DNA of 23,067 nucleotides from CAZVIK01 sp964627045 (lineage in GTDB: Bacteria > Acidobacteriota > Terriglobia > Bryobacterales > Bryobacteraceae). Position 1 is the stretch's first letter, and every line of letters begins with the position of its first letter. A program made the position numbers and the translations under genes. The notes beneath the pieces are model-generated. The model saw only the letters and a list, made by a program, of their open reading frames with translations, did no database searches and was not told the origin of the DNA. The stretch is from positions 1 through 23,067 of the forward strand of contig CAZVIK010000044.1 of the NCBI GenBank assembly GCA_964627045.1, read 5' to 3'. Of this stretch, positions 7,490 to 13,837 are shown piece after piece.

Positions 7490-8506
7490 ATGAAAAGCCT
7501 TACATTACTTTGGATCGCGCTTGCCGCGTGCCTTCTCGCCGGCGGGATGCGTCTTGTGGCCGCGGCGCTGCAACCAACGCCAACCGACCTTGTTTCGGTA
7601 TTACGTGCCTTGGCCTCCGGCGACCCGGCGATGCGCGGCGATGGGGTCTACGGCCTGCTGGCGTTCGGACGCTGGGATGGAAACGCGCCGCGTGGCCTTT
7701 CACGGGTTCTGCGCACCTATCGTGACCAAACGGACATCATCAAGACGACGCTGATCGCTGCCTTGGAAAGCCACACCCGCTACGTCAGGGATGTCAAGCA
7801 AGGTGGACGGTTGCTCTCCGAATCCGACTCGGAAGTCTGGGCAAATCTCGTCTGGATGGTCTCATCGCTGCGGGACAAGAGAGCCCTCAATGCACTGCTG
7901 GGTGTCATCGAAACGGGCGGGATGGCCACCGGCGGCCTAGCGGACCTTGGAGTGCCGGCCGTGGACGCCGTCTTGGCGCTGCGCCGTGATCCCGCCCCAG
8001 CGAAGCGAATCGGCGCTGTTCAGGTGCTGGGGGGCTTTCTGACGCGTCTTTCCGAGATTCGCGCCAACCCCGAGGCGGCGGCCCAAGCCAGGGTCGCGAT
8101 CATCGAGGCAACCAGCGACCCGGATCCGTGGGTTCGGGCGGTCGCTACCGAATCACTTCTACCGCTTCGGCACGAGCCCGACGTTCGCGCAAGGTTGGAA
8201 GAGATCGCTCGCGGCGACCCCTACGTGCGGCAATCCGACACCGGCGAGGTCCGGTTTCCGGTGAACGAAGCGGCCGCGAGAATCCTGAGGACGGCTGAGG
8301 AGGATCTGTTCTATGTTTTCCGGACGCCGAGAGACGGGGCGTGCCGCATCGGACGGTTAGCGGCGGTGCCGGAGGGAATCCCGCTTTTCGGCCCCGTGGG
8401 AAGCGTAGACACCGCGAGGCAAGTGATGTGCACGCACATCGATGAAGACAGCGTAGCGTCTTCACTTTGTTGGGCAGTACAGCCAGGAGATGCGTGCCGG
8501 AACTGA
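7490..8506 (+). CDS. Exported HEAT-like repeat protein (partner of first M15 gene)
   Basis: 338 residues from ATG 7490, which has AAGGGG ten bases ahead; GTG 7469 and ATG 7481 are in frame but poorly spaced. The N-terminus (LLWIALAACLLAGG) is a signal peptide or lipoprotein-like hydrophobic segment. The body shows HEAT-type helical repeats: SVLRALASGDPAMRGDGVYGLL, then SDPDPWVRAVATESLL, followed by LEEIARGDP. The C-terminal 60 residues are not repeat-like and contain four cysteines. The TRAATSDP-type block aligns with the C-terminal half of the second HEAT-like gene at 9424, so the two are distant relatives. HEAT scaffolds bind proteins; a role in binding or restraining the peptidase encoded just before is inference from pairing only. 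The stop TGA at 8504 is followed in the same frame by the second M15 gene. Confidence 0.82.
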   Translation: MKSLTLLWIALAACLLAGGMRLVAAALQPTPTDLVSVLRALASGDPAMRGDGVYGLLAFGRWDGNAPRGLSRVLRTYRDQTDIIKTTLIAALESHTRYVRDVKQGGRLLSESDSEVWANLVWMVSSLRDKRALNALLGVIETGGMATGGLADLGVPAVDAVLALRRDPAPAKRIGAVQVLGGFLTRLSEIRANPEAAAQARVAIIEATSDPDPWVRAVATESLLPLRHEPDVRARLEEIARGDPYVRQSDTGEVRFPVNEAAARILRTAEEDLFYVFRTPRDGACRIGRLAAVPEGIPLFGPVGSVDTARQVMCTHIDEDSVASSLCWAVQPGDACRN

Positions 8507-8542
8507 GAGTGGCCACGACCCGCCGTTCTCTCCGCGCAGACG

Positions 8543-9406
8543 ATGCGGGAGCCGGTTCGCTCCGCCGGCGGCGTTCACCAGGCGATGTGGCACGGCGACT
8601 ACGCGGACGGCGGAGCTAACGACTACACCTGGCAAATGGTCTACGTGCAACCAACGCCCCCGCCGCCGCCATCGATTTACGACATGTATCCGAGCGAGGC
8701 GGAGCGGGGGAGTTCGGGGTATCTGACGATCAGCGGGCAGTACCTGTCGTATGCTACGAATGTCAACGTGTCGGGGACGGGCGTGTCGATGTATGTGAGC
8801 GCGATCCTGAGCGACAGCCAGATCGAGGCGGGCTACAGCGTGGACTCGAACGCCGGGGTGGGCGCCCGCACGGTCACCGTGACCACCAGCAGCGGCACCA
8901 GCGGCGGGTTGACGTTCAATGTGACGGCGCCGGGCGGGGGAGGGTGCGGCGATGGGCAGAAGGATGCCTTGATCGCGGAGTATCAGAATCCTCAGTACCA
9001 ACAGACATGGGTGCCGGCCTGCACGGACGTGATCGCTCCTGTTGGTAGCGCGCATTTTTCCGCAGGGGAGATCAATCAGGACAACGACTACGGTGCGTAT
9101 TGGACGATTACCCGCGACAACTTTCTAAGCGGCATGGAATGCGTGCGCGCGGCGGGCGGAAGTCAGCCGATGGCTGTGACGAGCGGGTACCGGAATCCGG
9201 CGAGCCAGATGCGGATCAACCCGTCGTCGCCCAACAGCCGCCACACCCGCGGAGATGCGGCCGATGTGGGAGAAACGAACTCTTACCGGCGGCAGCAGAT
9301 GAAACAGAACTGGGGGCCCGCTTGTGGTGCGTGTGTCGAGCCACTTGAGCTAACAGAGACGTGGGTGCATTTCGACTGGCGAGGTGCGTGCCCCGCTGGC
9401 TGGTAG
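8543..9406 (+). CDS. TIG-M15 peptidase lacking signal peptide (5'-truncated second copy)
   Basis: 287 residues from ATG 8543. Residues 10-37 repeat the end of the first domain of the gene at 6250, then come the Pro-rich linker, a complete TIG-type Ig domain (about 44-128), GGGGCG, and an M15-type domain with TSGYRNP, SRHTRGDAADV (His234, Asp241) and WVHFDWR (His276). The catalytic half matches the first M15 domain only distantly although the upstream module is about 95 percent identical in DNA. There is no signal peptide and no ribosome site ahead of 8543; the frame is open back only to the TGA at 8504. It may be a silent cassette, a decayed gene, or translated by coupling to the HEAT-like gene. 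All metal ligands are intact, which argues against long decay. Confidence 0.72.
   Translation: MREPVRSAGGVHQAMWHGDYADGGANDYTWQMVYVQPTPPPPPSIYDMYPSEAERGSSGYLTISGQYLSYATNVNVSGTGVSMYVSAILSDSQIEAGYSVDSNAGVGARTVTVTTSSGTSGGLTFNVTAPGGGGCGDGQKDALIAEYQNPQYQQTWVPACTDVIAPVGSAHFSAGEINQDNDYGAYWTITRDNFLSGMECVRAAGGSQPMAVTSGYRNPASQMRINPSSPNSRHTRGDAADVGETNSYRRQQMKQNWGPACGACVEPLELTETWVHFDWRGACPAGW
8569..8949 (+). repeat. Duplicated TIG-module segment, copy 2 (381 bp, complete)
   Basis: Counterpart of 6597-6991. The homology starts within the first domain at about 8560-8569, right after a short unrelated stretch behind the HEAT-like stop codon, and ends at the boundary to the M15 domain. Such a bounded block could serve for recombination or gene conversion between the two peptidase genes. 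Confidence 0.92.
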
Positions 9407-9423
9407 TCGGAAAGAGGAAGGGA

Positions 9424-10218
9424 ATGAAGGATCCGTTTCGTGCGCTTGTATTGACAACGGCTTTGGCCGTTGCGGGTACCGGCGCCCCAGCGCAGCCGGA
9501 CCTCGCAAAACTTGGTTCGCTCTACCGGGACTTGCAGTCCAGCGACTGGACGACGCGGCACAAGGCCTTTCAGGCAATCCAAGACAACGAGGAATTCCTG
9601 AACCAGCCGCAGACTGGAGACCGCCTGCTGGCACTGCTGGTGTCTGAAATGCAGGAGATGAGGCGTCGTGCGGCCGCAGGCCTCGACGCGGAGAATGAGC
9701 TCTACTACGAGGCGCTGGGGACGTCCTGGGAACTGTGGAAGGATAGACTCACTCCGGAGGCGTTCCGGGTGTTCGCGGAAGCGAGCTATAACCCAGGCTC
9801 ACGCTTCGCCAGAGAACTGGGCCTGCGGGCTGGGCGGTTCGTGAAAGAACTGATTCCCCTAACCACAGTGGACGGCGAGGAGGTCCGCATGTATACCCGA
9901 GAGAACGCGACGGCCCTGGCCGGTTACGCGCTTGCCGCCGACCAGGCGGGCGCCGCGCCGCTGAGTCCACTCGACCGGGCCGCGCTGATCCAGGCGGTGA
10001 CGCGGGCGGCCTCGGATCGTGCCTACGGAGTTCGCTCGGCTGCGGTGAGAGCCATGAAGCTAGCCGGCGGCGAGTGGGCTGTCCCTGTCCTGGAACAGGT
10101 GCGCGAGAGGGAGCCGTCGCTGCAACCATCGGGGATGGACGCGGCCGTCAAGCGGGATTTCGAGGCCGAGATCGCCGCGGCCATCGAGGCAGCCCGCTCG
10201 CGCTCCGGGAAGCGCTGA
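9424..10218 (+). CDS. Exported HEAT-like protein (partner of second M15 gene)
   Basis: 264 residues from ATG 9424, which has AAAGAGG six bases ahead and lies 17 bases after the previous stop; GTG 9361 would overlap the peptidase gene and is less likely. A signal peptide (LVLTTALAVAGTGAPAQ) suggests periplasmic location. The mature part is helical, with HEAT-like units LGSLYRDLQSSDWTTRHKAF and AASDRAYGVRSAAVRAM. The latter aligns with SDPDPWVRAVATESL of the first HEAT-like gene, and LEQVREREPS with LEEIARGDPY. So each M15 gene is followed directly by a divergent exported HEAT-like gene. Function is unknown; binding to the neighbouring peptidase is an inference. It is the last gene of the run, closed by a hairpin overlapping its stop. 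Confidence 0.82.
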   Translation: MKDPFRALVLTTALAVAGTGAPAQPDLAKLGSLYRDLQSSDWTTRHKAFQAIQDNEEFLNQPQTGDRLLALLVSEMQEMRRRAAAGLDAENELYYEALGTSWELWKDRLTPEAFRVFAEASYNPGSRFARELGLRAGRFVKELIPLTTVDGEEVRMYTRENATALAGYALAADQAGAAPLSPLDRAALIQAVTRAASDRAYGVRSAAVRAMKLAGGEWAVPVLEQVREREPSLQPSGMDAAVKRDFEAEIAAAIEAARSRSGKR

Positions 10219-10239
10219 AACGGCATTGTCAGCCGTTTC
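10217..10239 (+). terminator. Hairpin at the end of the exported-protein operon
   Basis: GAAACGGC (10217-10224) and GCCGTTTC (10232-10239) pair perfectly over eight bases around a seven-base loop, overlapping the TGA of the last gene. There is no T-run after it, so it may be a weak or factor-assisted terminator. Confidence 0.5.
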
Positions 10240-10370
10240 CCGCCGGTCACCGGTGGACGCTTTGCGTGTCGAATTCGCGAATGAAGCATGACGGCGATCC
10301 TCCGCTCGACAAGGGGAGCTTTCGCCTCGGCGACGCTTGAGCGGTTCAAGACGTCGCGGGGCGCGGGCGC

Positions 10371-10784
10371 TCAGACGCGGATCGTCCGGCGGTAGCGGAG
10401 GATCTCTTTGTAGGGCGCGCCGGGCGGGGCGGCTTCACGATCGAATTCGGAATGAAGCTGATCGAGCACGCCGCGCGCCCAGACCGAGCCGGGGTCGAAG
10501 CCGGCGGCCGCCAGCGCCGCGCGGATGGGGTCCAAGCGCGACGCGTAGGCGGGGAACTCGACCACCGTGGCGGGTTCGACGTCGCGACGCCCATCCAGGG
10601 CGACGCGCACGGTGGAGCCCTCATGGTAAATCTGCGGGTTGACCGGAAACGGGAGACCGGCGAGGACTTCCAGCACGGACTCCAAGAGCTGCGGATTGAC
10701 GGCGATGGAGACCGACACCAGTTCCCCTTCGCTTCCCACCAGGGCGCGACGCCCGCCGGCGGCGGCCTCAGGCCAAACGTTCAT
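10371..10784 (-). CDS. Small protein of unknown function
   Basis: 137 residues. The ATG at 10784 is well supported by GGAGG four bases ahead, so the longer frame reaching 10859 is not used. The sequence starts MNVWPEAAAGG, continues with a VNPQLLESVLEVLAGLPFPVNPQIYH stretch (alternating helix and strand, as in a small alpha/beta fold) and ends with KEILRYRRTIRV. No signal peptide, membrane segment or metal motif is seen, so it is probably cytoplasmic. I do not recognise the family. It lies convergent to the exported-protein operon and 419 bases downstream of the VOC gene, with no shared operon evident. Confidence 0.75.
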   Translation of the reverse strand: MNVWPEAAAGGRRALVGSEGELVSVSIAVNPQLLESVLEVLAGLPFPVNPQIYHEGSTVRVALDGRRDVEPATVVEFPAYASRLDPIRAALAAAGFDPGSVWARGVLDQLHSEFDREAAPPGAPYKEILRYRRTIRV

Positions 10785-11203
10785 AAAACCTCCGCTGGCC
10801 GAAACCGGCTCAAGAAAGCAAAAACCCGCAGCGAACCGCCACGGGATCAATTTCATCAAACCGGTTCGCCTTTAGCACTTTTTAGCGTGGTTGCAATTAG
10901 CCGAGCCCGAAAGCAGCTCTAAATCGGTCCACGTTGTCTCAACGATAGCACCGGGGCCGGGGCGGCGCAAGGGTGTGGCCGCGCTGGGAGCACGACACGG
11001 CACGCAGGGGTGCGTGCGTGACAAGCGGAACCGGGCGTCAGGTAGCGGCGCGAGGGGCAGGGCTATAAGCCCTGCCGCAGCCTGGAAAGGCTGCCCCACA
11101 AAGGGCGGACGGTACAGGCTGGAATGGCGGCCCCGCCAAGACGAGTCTGACAAGGCGCGTTACGGATGGCGCCACAAAAAAGACACGGGGCGCGCCCGCC
11201 GGG
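10785..11203. other. Intergenic region with palindromic repeat and small inverted repeats
   Basis: No gene is seen. It holds the two-hairpin repeat at 11056-11099, a small inverted repeat CGTTG-TCT-CAACG at 10932-10944, and an AT-richer stretch at 10860-10900 in which GCTAAA occurs twice on the minus strand, where a promoter of the small unknown gene would be expected. No convincing -35/-10 pair was found. Confidence 0.5.
11056..11099. repeat. Two-hairpin palindromic intergenic repeat, copy A
   Basis: First hairpin: nine-base stem GGCAGGGCT / AGCCCTGCC (11056-11076). Second: GCAGCCT-GGAA-AGGCTGC (11077-11094), followed by CCCAC. The same two-stem layout with a closing CCAC recurs at 13738-13782, so this is likely a REP/BIME-like dispersed element. 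Confidence 0.6.
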
Positions 11204-11575
11204 TCAGACGTGCTGATCGACGAGAATCGGATTCCCGTCTGGGTCCACCGCGATGAGGCTGGCCGGGCCGGTGGTGGATTCGTCGGCCTCCTGCTGCAAC
11301 GCCACTCCCTGCGCTTTCAACTGGCGCTGAAGGTCGCGGATGTCGGTGAAGGAGGCGAGCGTTTGCGCGTTGCCATCCCAGCCGGGGTTGAAGGTGAGAA
11401 TGTTCTTTTCGAACATCCCTTGAAAAAGCCCGACCACAGCCGGGCCGTTCCTCAGGATCAGCCAGTTCTGCGAGGCGTCTCCGGCGAAGACCGTGAAGCC
11501 GAACTTCTCGTAGAACCGGCGGGAGGCTTCGATATCCTTGACCGCGAGACTGACCGAGAACGCACCAAGTTCCAT
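11204..11575 (-). CDS. VOC-fold (glyoxalase/bleomycin-resistance-like) protein
   Basis: 123 residues, the size of one VOC domain made of two beta-alpha-beta-beta-beta units. Seen: VKDIEASRRFYEKFGF at 12-27, typical of the first unit, and DPDGNPILV at 111-119, typical of the last strand. The residue usually His in the first strand is replaced by Ser (Ser7/Ser9), so a classical metal-dependent glyoxalase site is incomplete and the ligand is unknown. Start at ATG 11575 is backed by AAGGAG about six bases ahead. Cytoplasmic. It is divergent from the SPFH operon; substrate cannot be told from sequence. Confidence 0.88.
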   Translation of the reverse strand: MELGAFSVSLAVKDIEASRRFYEKFGFTVFAGDASQNWLILRNGPAVVGLFQGMFEKNILTFNPGWDGNAQTLASFTDIRDLQRQLKAQGVALQQEADESTTGPASLIAVDPDGNPILVDQHV

Positions 11576-11676
11576 ACCACGCTCCTTCGGGCATGATACA
11601 GCGCCGCCGGCGGGTGAGCGTGCCGGAGGGCCGATGCCTGAGGGTTGGATGGGGATTGGGAGCGTGACGATTCCGC

Positions 11677-11705
11677 TTGACGCTATGAGATCATAGTGAT
11701 ATCAT
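11677..11705 (+). promoter_or_regulatory. Sigma70-type promoter of the SPFH operon
   Basis: TTGACG (11677-11682) and TATCAT (11700-11705) are separated by 17 bases, each matching five of six consensus positions. Transcription would start near 11712, about 20 bases ahead of the ATG at 11731. Confidence 0.65.
11683..11704. promoter_or_regulatory. Two adjacent palindromes between -35 and -10 (candidate operator)
   Basis: CTATGA-GA-TCATAG (11683-11696) is a perfect inverted repeat and TGATATCA (11697-11704) follows directly; together they fill the spacer and overlap the -10 box. A protein bound here would block the promoter. The RHH protein encoded two genes downstream is the obvious candidate, since Arc-type proteins bind short tandem or inverted operator half-sites; this is inference. 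Confidence 0.5.
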
Positions 11706-11730
11706 TCTGATGTCAGCGGAGGCTGAGCAC

Positions 11731-12600
11731 ATGTACCAGGAGAAATTGATTCGCGGAGTATCGGGATGGTTGGCGCTGTTGGCGTTGATCGTGATTGGGG
11801 CGCTGGCGTTGTACTTGCTGGTGAAGGCCGCCGAGGCGGAACTCGGGTTGGGGATCGCAGTCTGCGTCGCCGTGCTGGTGATCGACAGCTACTGCTTCGC
11901 CGGGTTGACGGTGGTGAACCCGAACCAGGCACGCGTGGTCCTGCTGTTCGGCAAGTACAAGGGAACGTTGAAGGAGGCCGGGTTCTGGTATGTAAACCCG
12001 CTCACGGTGCGGCGCAAGGTATCGCTTCGGATCCGCAATTTCGAGACGTCGCGGCTAAAGGTAAACGATCTGGACGGAAACCCGATCGAGATCGCGGCCG
12101 TGGTGGTTTGGCGCGTGGTGGAGACGGCCGAAGCGGTATTCAACGTGGACGATTACGAGCAGTTCGTACACGTACAGAGCGAAGCGGCCGTGCGAAACCT
12201 GGCCACCAGCTATCCCTACGACGCGCACGAGCCGGGCCAACTATCGCTGCGCATGTACGCGGGCGAGATCAATGAGCGGCTGAAGTCGGAAGTGCAGGAC
12301 CGGCTGGCCAAGGCGGGCATCGAGACGATCGAAGCGCGGATCAGCCACCTAGCCTACGCTCCCGAGATTGCCAACGCGATGCTGCGGAGGCAACAGGCCA
12401 GCGCCATCATCGCGGCGAGGCAGAAGATCGTCGAGGGCGCCGTGGGAATGGTCGAGATGGCGCTGGAGCTGCTCAGCCAGAAACACGTCGTGGATCTGGA
12501 CGAGGAGCGGAAGGCCAGCATGGTGAGCAACCTGCTGGTGGTGCTGTGCGGCGACCAGAACGCGCAGCCGGTGGTCAACGCCGGAACGCTCTATCAGTAA
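11731..12600 (+). CDS. SPFH/band 7 domain membrane protein
   Basis: 289 residues from ATG 11731, which has GCGGAGG seven to eight bases ahead; ATG 11710 is upstream in frame but has no ribosome site and coincides with the expected transcript start. Two hydrophobic segments (about 12-32 and 40-58) anchor the protein. From about residue 60 comes the SPFH domain: VVNPNQARVVLLFGKYKGT, then RNFETSRLKVNDLDGNPIEI and the EAAVRNLATSYPYD block typical of prohibitin-like proteins, and a helical C-terminus with QKIVEGAVGMVE. SPFH proteins assemble into large membrane-bound rings or scaffolds that organise membrane regions and protease partners. It leads an operon with an RHH regulator and a second membrane protein. 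No protease (such as an NfeD or FtsH partner) is found nearby. Confidence 0.92.
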   Translation: MYQEKLIRGVSGWLALLALIVIGALALYLLVKAAEAELGLGIAVCVAVLVIDSYCFAGLTVVNPNQARVVLLFGKYKGTLKEAGFWYVNPLTVRRKVSLRIRNFETSRLKVNDLDGNPIEIAAVVVWRVVETAEAVFNVDDYEQFVHVQSEAAVRNLATSYPYDAHEPGQLSLRMYAGEINERLKSEVQDRLAKAGIETIEARISHLAYAPEIANAMLRRQQASAIIAARQKIVEGAVGMVEMALELLSQKHVVDLDEERKASMVSNLLVVLCGDQNAQPVVNAGTLYQ

Positions 12601-12621
12601 GACCGCCGGGAGGAGGCCTAC

Positions 12622-12804
12622 GTGGCGCAGCGAAAGCCATTCCTGCTCCGGCTGGACCCGCAGACGCATGCGGCGCTCCAGACGTGGGCGGATGCGGAAC
12701 TGCGAAGCCTGAACGCGCAGATCGAGTTTCTGTTGCGTGAAGCGCTGCGGCGCGCGGGCCGGCTTCCGGCCGGTGAAAGCCCCACATCACGAGAGGCGTC
12801 ATGA
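12622..12804 (+). CDS. Arc-type ribbon-helix-helix DNA-binding protein
   Basis: 60 residues starting at GTG 12622, with GGGAGGAGG five bases ahead. A short beta strand (PFLLRLDP, about 6-13) that would contact the major groove is followed by helix 1 (HAALQTWADAELR) and helix 2 (NAQIEFLLREALRR), the full Arc/CopG-type fold. RHH dimers bind palindromic operators. It lies 21 bases after the SPFH gene and its stop overlaps the next ATG by four bases. Small size and position suggest autoregulation of this operon through the palindromes at 11683-11704. No toxin-like partner is seen, so an antitoxin role is less likely. Confidence 0.85.
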   Translation: MAQRKPFLLRLDPQTHAALQTWADAELRSLNAQIEFLLREALRRAGRLPAGESPTSREAS

Positions 12805-13574
12805 CCGACCGAGAGAAACTGCAACAGGCGGCCGAAGGCTGGCAACCGCCGGTGGAACTGCAACGCGGCCGCCCGCGCCCGGTGCGATTCACGAGGACCG
12901 GCCGTTTTCTCGTCGTACTGGCGGCGGCGATGGCGGCGGGCGGAATCGTACTGGGCGTGTTCCTGTTCGGCGCCAGGGAGCGGGAATTGGCCCGCAACCG
13001 GCGCGTGGCCAGCGCCACGGGGCGCGCGGAGGCGCGCATCACTCGGGTGTGGAGAACCGGAGGCAAGGACAGCCGGTGCCGGGTGGCCTATCAGTTCACG
13101 GCGGGGGACACTCGGGTGACGCGCAACGCCTCGATCCCGTGCGCGGCGTGGCGGGGCCTGCACGTGGGCGAGGAGCGGCCGGTCGCGTTCGTCGAGGCGG
13201 AGCCGCACCTCAGCCGGCTGGAGGGAATCGAGCGGCTGAACGCGATGCCGGTTGCGGTTCCCTATGCCGCAGGGATGCTGCTGCCGCTCATCGGCGGGTT
13301 CCTTTGGTGGGACCTGGCGCGCCAGCGGCGGCTATTGGAGGAAGGGCGGCCGGCAGTGGCGGTGGTCACCAAGCTGGGGTACCGGTCAGACAAAGGGCGC
13401 AAGGTCTACTACGAGTTTCTGACGTTCGCCGGAAGCGTGGCAAGAGGCAGCTACGGACCGGTCCACAAGTCCAAGCAGCCGGCGGTCGGCGAAAGATTGA
13501 CCGTGATCTACGACTCGGATTCGCCGCAGATCAACAGGCGATACCCGATGTGCGCGGTGACGGTGGATTTGTAG
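12801..13574 (+). CDS. DUF3592-like membrane protein with two extracytoplasmic/soluble units
   Basis: 257 residues, ATG overlapping the RHH stop (ATGA). Two transmembrane segments are visible, about 35-58 (FLVVLAAAMAAGGIVLGVFLFGA) and 150-172 (AAGMLLPLIGGFLWW). Each is followed by a similar beta-rich unit: ATGRAEARITRVW...CRVAYQFTAG and GRPAVAVVTKLGY...KVYYEFLTFAG, both ending in a stretch like VGERLTVIYDSDSP, as in DUF3592-type domains. Function is unknown. Co-transcription with the SPFH gene suggests a shared membrane role. Confidence 0.8.
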   Translation: MTDREKLQQAAEGWQPPVELQRGRPRPVRFTRTGRFLVVLAAAMAAGGIVLGVFLFGARERELARNRRVASATGRAEARITRVWRTGGKDSRCRVAYQFTAGDTRVTRNASIPCAAWRGLHVGEERPVAFVEAEPHLSRLEGIERLNAMPVAVPYAAGMLLPLIGGFLWWDLARQRRLLEEGRPAVAVVTKLGYRSDKGRKVYYEFLTFAGSVARGSYGPVHKSKQPAVGERLTVIYDSDSPQINRRYPMCAVTVDL

Positions 13575-13608
13575 CGTCCGGCCTTAAGGATCCGCCGCAC
13601 GATGGGGG

Positions 13609-13670
13609 AGGCGTTCCGGCCGGATGAACCGGCTGGAAAGCGGGTCCGCAGGCCCGAACGCCTGCCCCAC
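13609..13670. repeat. Branched palindromic element, relative of the two-hairpin repeat
   Basis: Outer stem AGGCGTTC (13609-13616) pairs with GAACGCCT (13656-13663). Inside lie GCCGG-ATGAA-CCGGC and CGGGTC-CGCA-GGCCCG (one G-T pair, 13641-13656). It ends in CTGCCCCAC, as copy A does (GCTGCCCCAC). Confidence 0.45.
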
Positions 13671-13737
13671 ATTGGCGTTTCTGACACGGAACGGCAGGGC
13701 ACACTCCGGCAGTTCGTCATCAAAGGGCAAGCGAGTG

Positions 13738-13782
13738 CGTGGGCAGGACTGCCCACGTCGCAGATCCGGCGATCTGCTCCAC
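13738..13782. repeat. Two-hairpin palindromic intergenic repeat, copy B
   Basis: Stem 1 is CGTGGGCAG-GA-CTGCCCACG (13738-13757), nine perfect pairs. Stem 2 is GCAGATC-CGGC-GATCTGC (13760-13777), followed by TCCAC. Layout matches copy A at 11056-11099 although most stem bases differ in compensating fashion. Confidence 0.6.
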
Positions 13783-13837
13783 CAACGAGAAGGTCTCAGG
13801 CTAATGCGCCGGCTTGCCGCCCAGGTCCGATCAGGCC

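Larger units (their letters stand above)
13575..13837. other. Convergent intergenic region rich in hairpins
   Basis: Lies between the ends of the DUF3592-like gene and the Ig-repeat gene. It contains no gene but several strong hairpins, listed separately, which may act as terminators for both sides or be mobile-type repeats. Confidence 0.5.

Noticed and set aside
8504..8506. Selenocysteine or programmed readthrough at TGA joining the HEAT-like and M15 proteins
   Set aside because: Cys or Sec is not expected here, no obvious downstream recoding hairpin was found, and the pairing M15-then-HEAT in cassette 1 shows these are separate genes. Coupled reinitiation is simpler.
8462..9055. Minus-strand open frame opposite the second M15 gene (and its twin opposite the first)
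   Set aside because: It simply mirrors the duplicated TIG block; no independent coding evidence.
12737..13627. Plus-strand open frame overlapping the RHH and DUF3592-like genes
   Set aside because: Gly/Arg-rich shadow; the overlapped genes have ribosome sites, ATGA coupling and recognisable folds.
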